Assembly (NCBI GenBank): GCA_024404275.1
Contig: JAKSQG010000113.1
Location: 1 to 5,304, forward strand
Length of the DNA: 5,304 nt
DNA from: Clostridia bacterium
GTDB lineage: Bacteria > Bacillota > Clostridia > Christensenellales > Aristaeellaceae
Direction of reading: 5' to 3'
Below, piece by piece: positions 1 through 5,304 of this stretch (its first letter is position 1; each line of letters begins with the position of its first letter). Both the position numbers and the translations under genes were made by a program. Under the pieces are notes generated by a model that worked only from the letters and a program-made list of their open reading frames with translations, had not been told where the DNA came from and ran no database searches.

Positions 1-4
1 GGGT

Positions 5-49
5 TTGGGGCGACCATGCTTTCAGGCTCTGAAAGCGTGGTCGCCCCAA
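5..49. repeat. Long inverted repeat (19-bp stem, 7-nt loop)
   Basis: The arms 5-23 and 31-49 are complementary over 19 positions around the loop AGGCTCT (24-30). The only departure is the pair 17/37, which is T with G. That is a U-G wobble in a plus-strand RNA and an A-C mismatch in a minus-strand RNA. The repeat begins 15 bases beyond the stop codon of the minus-strand gene ending at 65, so it could mark that gene's transcript end. No T-tract follows it on either strand, so it is not a classic intrinsic terminator. It could instead be a dispersed REP-like palindrome or an attenuator for something left of the window. Confidence 0.75.
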
Positions 50-64
50 CATTCCCCCCGTCCT

Positions 65-1024
65 TCAATACGGACGGCTCTTCGCGCCGCTTTTGACCGA
101 TACGCTCTTCTGCCCCGGGTTGTTCCAGCACTTCTGCACACCGGTGGTCAGGCAGTAAAAGGTGCTGTCATCCGCGCCGTAGGTGTAGCTGCCCTTATAA
201 TTGAAGCAGGTGTAAAAGCTGCCCTTTTTGACGGATTTCCAGCCGCCCGAGCGGGCGTTGACGCGCACATTGCTCAATTCCATGGTGCGGATGGCGGCGT
301 GGTTATCGGAAGAAAAGTCCTCCAGAAAAGCGACGCCCGACTTGAAATAAATGTCCTTTACGCCGGTATCAAAATCTACCAGATGCGTCCAGTTGCCCGA
401 GGACAGGTCCTGCACATACATGAGCACCTTGGTATTGCCGTTGCCTTCCACCTGCCCCAATTGCACCAGCAGGCGGTAGGTGCGACCCGCTTTCCAGCCA
501 AAGGGGATGAGCGCGTGGGTGAAATCGCCCTCACCGCTGCGGGCGTCGGTCATCGCCTCGGTTTTGGCACCCGGGGCGGTGTAGATCACTTTGGGGCGGA
601 TGGTCACACGCTTGCCGCTCTTGTCCGTGCAGACGATGTTCCACAGCGTCATGATGGCAACGGTGTCGCCGTTGGTCAGCCGCTGAAAGCCGCAGTAGCC
701 CGACGCGGGCTGACTGTCGATGGACTTGTAGGTCTTTTTGAGCGGCGATAAGTCAAAATGCCAGCTGAGCGGCGCCAGATACGTGCCGTTTGGCAGATAA
801 TCCGCCCGAAAATCCACCGCGTACTCGATAAAACCGCCGCTGGGCATAGAGGGCGCAAACACCACGTACGGCGACCGCCCATCCGTCTTGGCGGTCTTCA
901 GCGTGGAGGAAGAGGGCAGCTTGGCCACGGCGTTCCAATCCCGTGTGCTTCCCGCCAGCGAGGGCAGGGGGAGAGACAGAAACATCATCAGGGTCAGCGT
1001 CAGGCTGAGCAGTTGCTTTTTCAT
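65..1024 (-). CDS. Secreted DUF3472-like protein of unknown function
   Basis: This encodes a 319-residue exported protein. The start is the ATG at 1024-1022, because AAAGGAG lies 10 bases upstream (1041-1035) and the product then opens with a textbook signal peptide: MKKQ, a hydrophobic run at residues 5-20, and a probable cleavage after SLA at 24. An in-frame ATG at 1174 would add 50 residues with no signal character and would cover the upstream palindromes. The middle, about residues 60-256, resembles DUF3472 from family memory: GYCGFQ (109-114), a beta-rich stretch ending TLWN (126-129), GEGDFTH (164-170), a W-K-A-G-RTYRLLV segment (177-187), and FLEDF (233-237). DUF3472 proteins are typically extracellular and have no settled function. 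The mature part has five cysteines (111, 132, 273, 291, 299), three of them in a 60-residue C-terminal tail rich in Tyr, Ser and Gly, so disulphides are possible. It appears monocistronic. The family call is by recognition, not search. Confidence 0.72.
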   Translation of the reverse strand: MKKQLLSLTLTLMMFLSLPLPSLAGSTRDWNAVAKLPSSSTLKTAKTDGRSPYVVFAPSMPSGGFIEYAVDFRADYLPNGTYLAPLSWHFDLSPLKKTYKSIDSQPASGYCGFQRLTNGDTVAIMTLWNIVCTDKSGKRVTIRPKVIYTAPGAKTEAMTDARSGEGDFTHALIPFGWKAGRTYRLLVQLGQVEGNGNTKVLMYVQDLSSGNWTHLVDFDTGVKDIYFKSGVAFLEDFSSDNHAAIRTMELSNVRVNARSGGWKSVKKGSFYTCFNYKGSYTYGADDSTFYCLTTGVQKCWNNPGQKSVSVKSGAKSRPY

Positions 1025-1034
1025 GGGGATTACG

Positions 1035-1041
1035 CTCCTTT
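1035..1041 (-). promoter_or_regulatory. Ribosome binding site deciding the DUF3472-like gene start
   Basis: AAAGGAG is read on the minus strand, 10 bases before the ATG at 1024-1022. It favours this start over the in-frame ATG at 1174, since the signal peptide begins directly at 1024. Confidence 0.8.
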
Positions 1042-1089
1042 TTTTGCTTGTCTTGGGAAAAGAGGGAAACAGCAATTGCTTTTTTTCGG

Positions 1090-1130
1090 ATCCGTAATCA
1101 GCATACCGCAATCTACACGCCTTGTCGCGC
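1090..1130 (-). promoter_or_regulatory. Possible weak promoter for the DUF3472-like gene
   Basis: On the minus strand, GCGACA (four of six matches to TTGACA) and TATGCT (four of six to TATAAT) are separated by 17 bases, upstream of the gene starting at 1024. The -35-like element abuts the palindrome cluster at 1125-1154, so a regulator bound there would be well placed to affect it. Both hexamers are poor matches, so this is tentative. Confidence 0.3.
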
Positions 1131-1154
1131 GAGAAAACTCGCATATTTATGCGA
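1125..1154. promoter_or_regulatory. Cluster of TCGC/GCGA palindromes, operator-like
   Basis: Three overlapping inverted repeats lie in 30 bases. TCGCGCGA is perfect at 1125-1132. GCGAG-AAAA-CTCGC spans 1129-1142. TCGCATA-TT-TATGCGA is a perfect 16-base palindrome at 1139-1154. The half-site TCGC and its complement alternate through the block. It sits between the degV terminator and the DUF3472-like gene, upstream of that gene's probable promoter. This suggests a repressor or activator site for the secreted protein; the bound regulator is unknown. Hairpin formation in an RNA is an alternative. Confidence 0.4.
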
Positions 1155-1185
1155 CTATTGTCTTTTTGAACCATAAAACAGCATC

Positions 1186-1214
1186 AAAAAAGCCGCCGGA
1201 TGTTTCCGGCAGCT
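1186..1214 (-). terminator. Intrinsic terminator of the degV-family gene
   Basis: On the minus strand GCCGGA and TCCGGC form a perfect 6-bp stem around the four-base loop AACA (1204-1201). After a one-base mismatch the stem continues for three more pairs (AGC/GCT). It is followed directly by six T residues (1191-1186). It lies about 20 bases after the TAA at 1237-1235, as expected for a rho-independent terminator, and separates degV from the downstream DUF3472-like gene. Confidence 0.88.
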
Positions 1215-1234
1215 CAAAACCAAACTGATGTTTG

Positions 1235-2077
1235 TTATTTGTGCAGATAGATGACGCCCAGCGTGTTGGGTCCGCAGTGGCAGGCGATGGTGCAGCCGGC
1301 GTCGGCTTCCTCGACCTCCCCGAAGGAGCGCACCGCGGCGCACTTTTCGACCACGCTTTCATACACGCCGTCATTCAGCGTGGTGTGCACCACAAACAGG
1401 AAGGAGGGGTCAATGGTATCGTCCTTCAAACGGTCCTCCACGTAGGAAAGCAGCACCTTGTCAAACTTGCCGCGGTACTTTTTTTCCACCAGCATGGCGC
1501 CGTCGCGCACGGCAATGCAGGGCTTGAGGCCCAGCACATTGGCACCCAGCGCCGCCAGCGGCGAGCAGCGGCCGCCCTTGCGCAGATAATCCAGCTTGTC
1601 GATCACAAAGGAGCAATCCACCTTGGGGATGAGCGCCTCCATGGCATCGGCGATCTCATCCAGCGTGTGATCGCCCTCGGCGGCCATGCGCGCGCCCTTG
1701 AGCACGATGAGCCCTTCGCCCACGGACAGGTTGCGGCTGTCGACAACGCGCACGTTGCCCACGCGCCGGGCGGCGCGGCAGGCATTCTGGTAGCAGGCGG
1801 ACATGTCGGAGCTGATGGTCACATGGACCACGCCGTCACAGGTCTGCAGCTGCTGCTTGAAAAAGGCTTTGTAATCGGCCTCCGATACGGCGCTGGTGGA
1901 GCACAGCGCGCCGCCGGCGGCCACATGGGCAAAAATATCGGCGGTGGTGATATCCACGTTGTCGCGGAAGGCCTCGCCGTTTTTGATCACATACAGCGGT
2001 ATGGTATCAATGTTCCAGCGGCGAAGCAGATGCTCCGGCAGATCGCAGGTGGTATCGGCGCAGATTTTGATGCTCAT
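1235..2077 (-). CDS. DegV-family (FakB-like) fatty-acid-binding protein
   Basis: This encodes a 280-residue protein, the usual DegV length. Family features in order are: CADTTCDLP (6-14, matching the DSTSDLP opening); IPLYV (26-30); CSTSAVSE (59-66, the TSQPS-like fatty-acid contact); VTISSDMSACYQ (86-97); VDSRNLSVGEG (112-122); YLRKGGR (164-170); and HCGPNTLG (267-274). In studied FakB proteins, Thr/Ser near 61-62 and His near 266 hold the fatty-acid carboxylate, and an Arg near 170 contacts the kinase partner. Here T61, S62, R170 and H267 are present. By family knowledge it presents fatty acids to a FakA-type kinase, giving acyl-phosphate for membrane lipid synthesis. No fakA is in the window, and many Firmicutes carry several such paralogues. 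The start is the ATG at 2077, with GGAGG 10 bases upstream; the in-frame TTG at 2086 is too close to that site. The protein is unusually rich in cysteine (13). Confidence 0.93.
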   Translation of the reverse strand: MSIKICADTTCDLPEHLLRRWNIDTIPLYVIKNGEAFRDNVDITTADIFAHVAAGGALCSTSAVSEADYKAFFKQQLQTCDGVVHVTISSDMSACYQNACRAARRVGNVRVVDSRNLSVGEGLIVLKGARMAAEGDHTLDEIADAMEALIPKVDCSFVIDKLDYLRKGGRCSPLAALGANVLGLKPCIAVRDGAMLVEKKYRGKFDKVLLSYVEDRLKDDTIDPSFLFVVHTTLNDGVYESVVEKCAAVRSFGEVEEADAGCTIACHCGPNTLGVIYLHK

Positions 2078-2087
2078 GGAAAACAAA

Positions 2088-2092
2088 CCTCC
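2088..2092 (-). promoter_or_regulatory. Ribosome binding site deciding the degV start
   Basis: GGAGG is read on the minus strand with a 10-base spacer to the ATG at 2077-2075. The alternative TTG start at 2086 would leave only one base, which rules it out. Confidence 0.85.
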
Positions 2093-2112
2093 GGATAGAC
2101 TTTCACTTTTCC

Positions 2113-2144
2113 ATTATTTCACACAAAATTCAACTCAACCTCAA
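2113..2144 (-). promoter_or_regulatory. Probable degV promoter region
   Basis: On the minus strand TTGAGG (2144-2139) is followed after 17 bases by TGAAAT (2121-2116). An overlapping AATAAT (2118-2113) is a better -10 but at a 20-base spacing. The block is AT-rich compared with the coding sequence and sits 35-70 bases before the degV start. The -35 area repeats TTGAG in tandem (TTGAGGTTGAGTTGAA), which could be coincidental or a binding site. Confidence 0.4.
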
Positions 2145-2145
2145 C

Positions 2146-2335
2146 AAAGCGCCCGGGTGCGGTAAAATATTGGAAGAATGAAGCAAGTTATTGCACCATC
2201 ATCGTGGAGCCAATCCTGTTCCTTAACGCGATGAACGAAAGCGCGCCGATAAGCGCTTGCAGGAAGAATGGTACATGGATTGCGGTTTAGATGACAGCAA
2301 CGGCGACATGAACTCCGGTCTTAATGCATTCATGG
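2146..2335. other. Intergenic spacer without a convincing gene
   Basis: This is the central part of the 324-base gap between the divergent degV and GmrSD-like genes. I see no tRNA, integrase site, long repeat or ORF with a ribosome binding site. A 6-bp stem (AAGCGC 2239-2244, GCGCTT 2253-2258) lacks a T-tract. A plus-strand open frame after the stop at 2224-2226 reads into peptide-like sequence (see findings) but lacks a credible start. The spacer contains the left edge of the compositional change from the GC-rich flank to the lower-GC gene. Confidence 0.5.
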
Positions 2336-2364
2336 TCGATTTTTTGTGTCAGATGTGGTATACT
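2336..2364 (+). promoter_or_regulatory. Extended -10 promoter of the GmrSD-like gene
   Basis: TATACT (2359-2364) is five of six to TATAAT and is preceded by TG at 2356-2357, making an extended -10 element. The -35 position 17 bases upstream reads TCGATT, a poor match, as is common when an extended -10 is present. Transcription would begin near 2371, leaving a leader of about 30 bases before the ATG at 2402, so the gene can be expressed alone. Confidence 0.6.
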
Positions 2365-2401
2365 CTAATAAGAATAGTACAGCAGAAAGGAATCGGAGCA
2401 T

Positions 2402-4567
2402 ATGACCGGCAACGAGAAAAAACTCCTGCAGCTGATGGATGGATCGAGTCAGTACTTTGTGATTCCGGTTTATCAGCGGAACTATGACTGGAAAAAGGAA
2501 AACTGCAAGCAGCTGTTCGATGATCTTCTTAAGGTTATTCAGCTGAAGAGAAAGAATCATTTCTTTGGCAGCATCGTATCCGTGTTCAATGATGAAGGTC
2601 ATGATACAGAATTCCTGATTATTGACGGTCAGCAGCGCCTTACAACGGTCTCGCTGATCCTGCTGGCAATGGTCAATCTGATGCGGGCAGGCCAGATCAC
2701 TCCGAACAAAGGAAACCTTGCTGATCTCATCTATGAAAGCTATCTGATCGACAAGTGGAACGATGGCGCTACGCAGATGAAGCTGAAGCCCATCAAAGGC
2801 GACGAGAAGGCCTTCAAAGCCCTGTTCACCGGCGATCCTGCCGAGTATATCAAGGGCTCTAACCTCACCGAGAATTATCATTACTTTTCCAGCCGCATTC
2901 TCCAGTGTGCCGATTACATCACGCCTGATCAGCTGTACGATGCCATCATGCGTCTGGAAATCATACACATTCAGCTGAAGGAATCTGACAATCCGCAGCT
3001 GATCTTTGAAAGTTTGAACTCAACAGGTCTCGCTCTGAATGAAGGCGATAAGATACGTAATTACGTGCTAATGAATCAGCCTTCCAAGAAGCAGGAACAG
3101 TTCTATGATAAGTATTGGAATCCGATTGAGGAATGCACAGGCTATCAGGTAGACTATTTCGTCCGTGACTATCTGAGTTTGAAGACACAGGTCACACCCT
3201 CCTTCGGCAATATTTACAAGGACTTCAAGACCTTTGTTGAGGACGCTTCCCTCGACACTGAGGAACTGCTGAAGGATCTGCTAAAGTACGCCAAGATTTA
3301 TCAGAAGCTGTTGAAGGCCACCACATCGGACGGAGTGATCAACGAAAGCATCTTCCGTTTGAACAGACTGGAAACAAGCGTGACCCGACCGTTCCTGATG
3401 GTAGTGCTTCAGATGGTTGACGATGGACAGCTGCCGGTTAAAGATGCCCGGGAGATTTTCCGCATCGTTGAATCCTATCTTTTCCGCAGAACAATATGTG
3501 AAACTCCTACCAATGCATTGAACAAGGTATTTGTGTCGCTGAATAAAGAGATTACCAGTCTTGAAGGCAATACAGACAGCTATTTGGAACGCTTCAAGTA
3601 TGTGCTCAACCATAAGCAAGGCAGTGCTTGCTTCCCGTCGGATGAGGAGTTTGTTCAGTCTTTCACCGAAAGGCAGATCTACCGGATGAATGCCAAGGCA
3701 AAGATTTACACGCTTGCTATGTTTGAAAACTTCGACACCAAGGAGACCAAGGATATCTTCGATAAGTGCGAGAAGGAAATCTATACGATTGAACACATCA
3801 TGCCGCAGCACTTGAGTGAACTGTGGATCAAGGAACTGGGCGATGACTATAAAGAGATTCATGCAGTTTGGCTTCACCGAATCGCCAATCTGACGTTGAC
3901 CGCATATAACAGCAAATACAGCAATAACACATTCATCCAAAAGCGTGATGATCCTAATGGTTTCAAGAAGTCCGGTATTCGTCTTAATCAATGGATTGCC
4001 GAAAACAATCAATGGACGCTCAAAGAGCTTCTTGCGCGAAACGATCAGCTGATGTCATTGGCATTGAAGATCTGGGTGAAGCCGGACAGCACATTTGCCC
4101 CGAAAGAGATTGTACGTGACGCATTGGCGCTTGACGATGATCCCAGTTTAATGACGGGGAGACACATTGTGTCTTTCAGCTATAAAAACCATGAGCAGCC
4201 TGTTAAAGCATGGGTGGATATGTTTGTTGCCATGGTTAAGCATTTGCATACTCAAGACCCGACCATCATCAATCAAATTGCTGATGGTGTTCTGTCTTCG
4301 ACACTTTCCATTTATGTCAGCCGAGAAGCACAAAGCGGAAACTTCATGCTTGAAGATGGTTTGTACTTTACATACGCTGGTTCTACCTGGTCGAAAATGA
4401 GCGTCCTGAATAGGCTTTTCCAACACTTTGATGCCGTTCCGTCTGATCTTGTTTTCTACCTCAGGAATGAATCAACAGACAAGCCTGTCGATGTGACGAA
4501 AGCAATGGAGAAGGCTGTGACAGATGATGAAGACACTTTGGGCAAAGCCGCTGAAATATTGAACTGA
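2402..4567 (+). CDS. Fused GmrSD-type (DUF262 + DUF1524 HNH) restriction protein
   Basis: This encodes a 721-residue protein. The N-terminal half is DUF262 (GmrS-like): IPVYQRNYDW (21-30), the NTPase-associated DGQQRLTT (75-82), and FESLNSTGLALNEGDKIRN (202-220). The DUF1524 (GmrD-like) HNH nuclease follows: IEHIMPQH (463-470, H465), LHRIANLTLT (491-500, H492 and N496), then N503, SNNTF (507-511) and K514. The usual nuclease residues look intact. A further module at about 569-690 ends GLYFTYAG (653-660) and DLVFYLR (682-688); I cannot assign it. Known fused GmrSD enzymes are type IV restriction systems that use nucleotide hydrolysis and HNH cleavage to degrade DNA with modified bases such as glucosylated hydroxymethylcytosine. 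The actual modification sensed here is unknown. AAAGGA (2386-2391) lies 10 bases before the ATG. GC is lower than in the flanks, and no methyltransferase or partner gene is adjacent, suggesting a horizontally acquired stand-alone defence gene. Some DUF262 proteins act in other abortive systems, so the role is inferred. Confidence 0.92.
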   Translation: MTGNEKKLLQLMDGSSQYFVIPVYQRNYDWKKENCKQLFDDLLKVIQLKRKNHFFGSIVSVFNDEGHDTEFLIIDGQQRLTTVSLILLAMVNLMRAGQITPNKGNLADLIYESYLIDKWNDGATQMKLKPIKGDEKAFKALFTGDPAEYIKGSNLTENYHYFSSRILQCADYITPDQLYDAIMRLEIIHIQLKESDNPQLIFESLNSTGLALNEGDKIRNYVLMNQPSKKQEQFYDKYWNPIEECTGYQVDYFVRDYLSLKTQVTPSFGNIYKDFKTFVEDASLDTEELLKDLLKYAKIYQKLLKATTSDGVINESIFRLNRLETSVTRPFLMVVLQMVDDGQLPVKDAREIFRIVESYLFRRTICETPTNALNKVFVSLNKEITSLEGNTDSYLERFKYVLNHKQGSACFPSDEEFVQSFTERQIYRMNAKAKIYTLAMFENFDTKETKDIFDKCEKEIYTIEHIMPQHLSELWIKELGDDYKEIHAVWLHRIANLTLTAYNSKYSNNTFIQKRDDPNGFKKSGIRLNQWIAENNQWTLKELLARNDQLMSLALKIWVKPDSTFAPKEIVRDALALDDDPSLMTGRHIVSFSYKNHEQPVKAWVDMFVAMVKHLHTQDPTIINQIADGVLSSTLSIYVSREAQSGNFMLEDGLYFTYAGSTWSKMSVLNRLFQHFDAVPSDLVFYLRNESTDKPVDVTKAMEKAVTDDEDTLGKAAEILN

Positions 4568-4577
4568 GTTTCCTGCA

Positions 4578-4609
4578 AGCGACCCGCAGCAATGCGAGCC
4601 GCTTTCTTT
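4578..4609 (+). terminator. Probable terminator of the GmrSD-like gene
   Basis: A hairpin begins 11 bases after the TGA. AGCGACCCGCA (4578-4588) pairs with TGCGAGCCGCT (4593-4603) around the loop GCAA, with two mismatches. The tract TTCTTTA follows directly. The imperfect stem and interrupted T-run make it moderately strong. It fits independent transcription of the upstream gene and isolates the downstream membrane-protein gene. Confidence 0.65.
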
Positions 4610-4692
4610 ATGCCCATGTCCCGGAAAAGAGGCTCCGCCATGGCCTGCGCCCTGTGCAAACGCGCGCACTTTGCGGTGGGCGGGGGAGGGGT

Positions 4693-4720
4693 TTGTCATC
4701 GGGGCATTCCGTGCTATAAT
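4693..4720 (+). promoter_or_regulatory. Promoter of the YczE/YitT-like gene
   Basis: TTGTCA (4693-4698, five of six to TTGACA) and a perfect TATAAT (4715-4720) are 16 bases apart. TG at 4712-4713 adds an extended -10. Transcription should begin near 4727, giving a leader of about 60 bases that is mostly occupied by the hairpin at 4739-4774. This is the best promoter in the window. Confidence 0.8.
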
Positions 4721-4738
4721 GAAGAACGATAGAAAGGT

Positions 4739-4774
4739 GTTCTGCCGCACAGGGCATTGATCCCGCGGCGGAAC
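4739..4774 (+). promoter_or_regulatory. Leader hairpin abutting the ribosome binding site
   Basis: GTTCTGCCGC (4739-4748) pairs with GCGGCGGAAC (4765-4774) over ten positions, one a U-G wobble. GGG (4752-4754) can extend the stem by pairing with CCC (4762-4764) across a three-base bulge. The hairpin ends exactly where the AGAAGGA ribosome binding site (4775-4781) begins. No T-tract follows, so it is not an intrinsic terminator. It may stabilise the mRNA or modulate initiation, or bind a protein. No riboswitch class is recognised. Confidence 0.55.
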
Positions 4775-4786
4775 AGAAGGAAACGG

Positions 4787-5304
4787 ATGCGGAAGGATCG
4801 TATTCTGCTCAGGATCATGATGATCGTGGTGGGGTCGGTGGTGGCGGCCTATGGCATCACGCTGGCCATCCACGCGGGGTTTGGCGGGGCATCGCTGGCC
4901 ATTTTGTGGCAGGGGCTGTCGGTTTCCTGCGGCATCACCATCGGGGAAGCCTCGCTGGCAGCGGCAGGGGTGATGATCTTGTTTACGCTGTTTTATGACA
5001 GAAAGCAGATCCACATCGGCACGGTGCTGTATCAGGTGATCTACAGCAGCTGCATCGACCTGTTTGCCGGGGTGCATGTGTACAGCGCGCACAGCGAGAT
5101 CAATTTTGTGCTGATGCTGCTGGGCGTGGTCGTGTTCTCGGTGGGTACGGGCGTGTATGCCACGGCTTCGCTGGGGCGCGGATCGTATGAGGCGGTCACC
5201 TTTGCCCTGGCGGAAAGGAATCACTGGCAGATCAAGCTGGTGCGCATGGCGCTGGACGTACTGATGGTGGTGCTGGGCGTGCTGCTTGGCGGGCAGTTTG
5301 GCGC
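4787..5304 (+). CDS. YczE/YyaS/YitT-family membrane protein, N-terminal part
   Basis: The frame is open from the ATG at 4787 to the window edge (172 complete codons, no stop), so the gene is cut by the window. The start is supported by AGAAGGA five bases upstream. The product is strongly hydrophobic, with apparent membrane segments near residues 8-29, 54-70, 78-95, 106-128 and 152-169. Family-like features are a glycine-rich turn GFGGASLAILWQGLS (31-45), TIGEAS (51-56), DRKQIHIGT (71-79) and a second repeat-like block GRGSYEAVTFALAER (130-144), followed by VRMALD (152-157) and GVLLGG (164-169). This resembles YczE/YyaS/YitT membrane proteins, whose substrate is mostly unknown; some relatives affect lipopeptide production or self-resistance. 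It is unlinked in transcription to the upstream gene. Confidence 0.82.
   Translation, partial: MRKDRILLRIMMIVVGSVVAAYGITLAIHAGFGGASLAILWQGLSVSCGITIGEASLAAAGVMILFTLFYDRKQIHIGTVLYQVIYSSCIDLFAGVHVYSAHSEINFVLMLLGVVVFSVGTGVYATASLGRGSYEAVTFALAERNHWQIKLVRMALDVLMVVLGVLLGGQFG

Noticed and set aside
5..751. Plus-strand 248-residue open frame
   Set aside because: It is antisense to the DUF3472-like gene, which has a signal peptide and ribosome binding site. The frame starts inside the inverted repeat and has no family features.
1232..2098. Plus-strand 288-residue open frame over degV
   Set aside because: It is a mirror frame of a clear DegV gene, His/Ala/Gly-rich as expected from the complement of GC-rich codons, with no ribosome binding site.
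2239..2258. 6-bp hairpin AAGCGC/GCGCTT as a terminator
   Set aside because: Weak stem with an eight-base loop, no T-tract on the plus strand and only a broken one on the minus, and no gene end nearby.
2178..2290. Two tiny overlapping plus-strand frames (18 and 19 residues) joined by ATGA
   Set aside because: No promoter upstream, spacing of GGAAG to the ATG is too short, and such short frames occur by chance.
2330..4426. Minus-strand open frames inside the GmrSD-like gene
   Set aside because: All lie opposite a 721-residue protein with intact family motifs and have no recognisable features of their own.
4616..4732. Short plus-strand frame of 38 residues with a CALC motif
   Set aside because: There is no ribosome binding site, it starts just after a terminator, and it runs through the promoter of the next gene.
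4472..5224. Minus-strand 250-residue open frame
   Set aside because: It crosses the end of the GmrSD-like gene, its terminator, the TATAAT promoter and the membrane-protein gene. The His/Arg/Gln-rich product looks like an antisense shadow.

Overview
The window looks like a chromosomal stretch from a moderately GC-rich, low-redox gut Firmicute (Clostridia, perhaps Oscillospiraceae/Ruminococcaceae). This is inferred from strong AGGAGG-type ribosome binding sites, a DegV lipid-binding protein, a secreted DUF3472-type protein and a YczE/YitT-type membrane protein. No rRNA, tRNA, CRISPR array, transposase or integrase is visible, so the taxonomic call is an inference.

Layout. Positions 5-49 hold a long inverted repeat. 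On the minus strand, 65-1024 encodes a secreted DUF3472-like protein, with a palindrome-rich upstream region at about 1071-1154. Also on the minus strand, 1235-2077 encodes a DegV-family protein that ends in a clear intrinsic terminator (1186-1214). A 324-base gap (2078-2401) holds the degV promoter region on the left and, on the right, an extended -10 promoter for the plus-strand gene at 2402-4567. That gene encodes a 721-residue fused GmrSD-type protein: DUF262 (GmrS-like), DUF1524 HNH nuclease (GmrD-like), and a C-terminal module of unknown role. A terminator-like hairpin follows at 4578-4609. From 4787 to the window edge, on the plus strand, is the N-terminal part of a YczE/YyaS/YitT-family multi-pass membrane protein, with its own good promoter and a leader hairpin against its ribosome binding site.

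How the genes relate. They appear to be four separate transcription units rather than one operon. The GmrSD-like gene has visibly lower GC than its neighbours (about 42% in a hand-counted 60-base sample, against about 58% in a degV sample). It carries its own promoter and terminator, which fits a single-gene defence cargo inserted between two housekeeping genes. Its likely role is type IV, modification-dependent restriction of phage DNA, inferred from family motifs. No partner methyltransferase or other defence gene is present in the window.

The best candidates for a second look are the C-terminal module of the GmrSD-like protein, the palindrome cluster upstream of the DUF3472 gene, the leader hairpin of the YczE-like gene, and the long inverted repeat at the left edge. 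No wholly new system can be demonstrated from this sequence alone.
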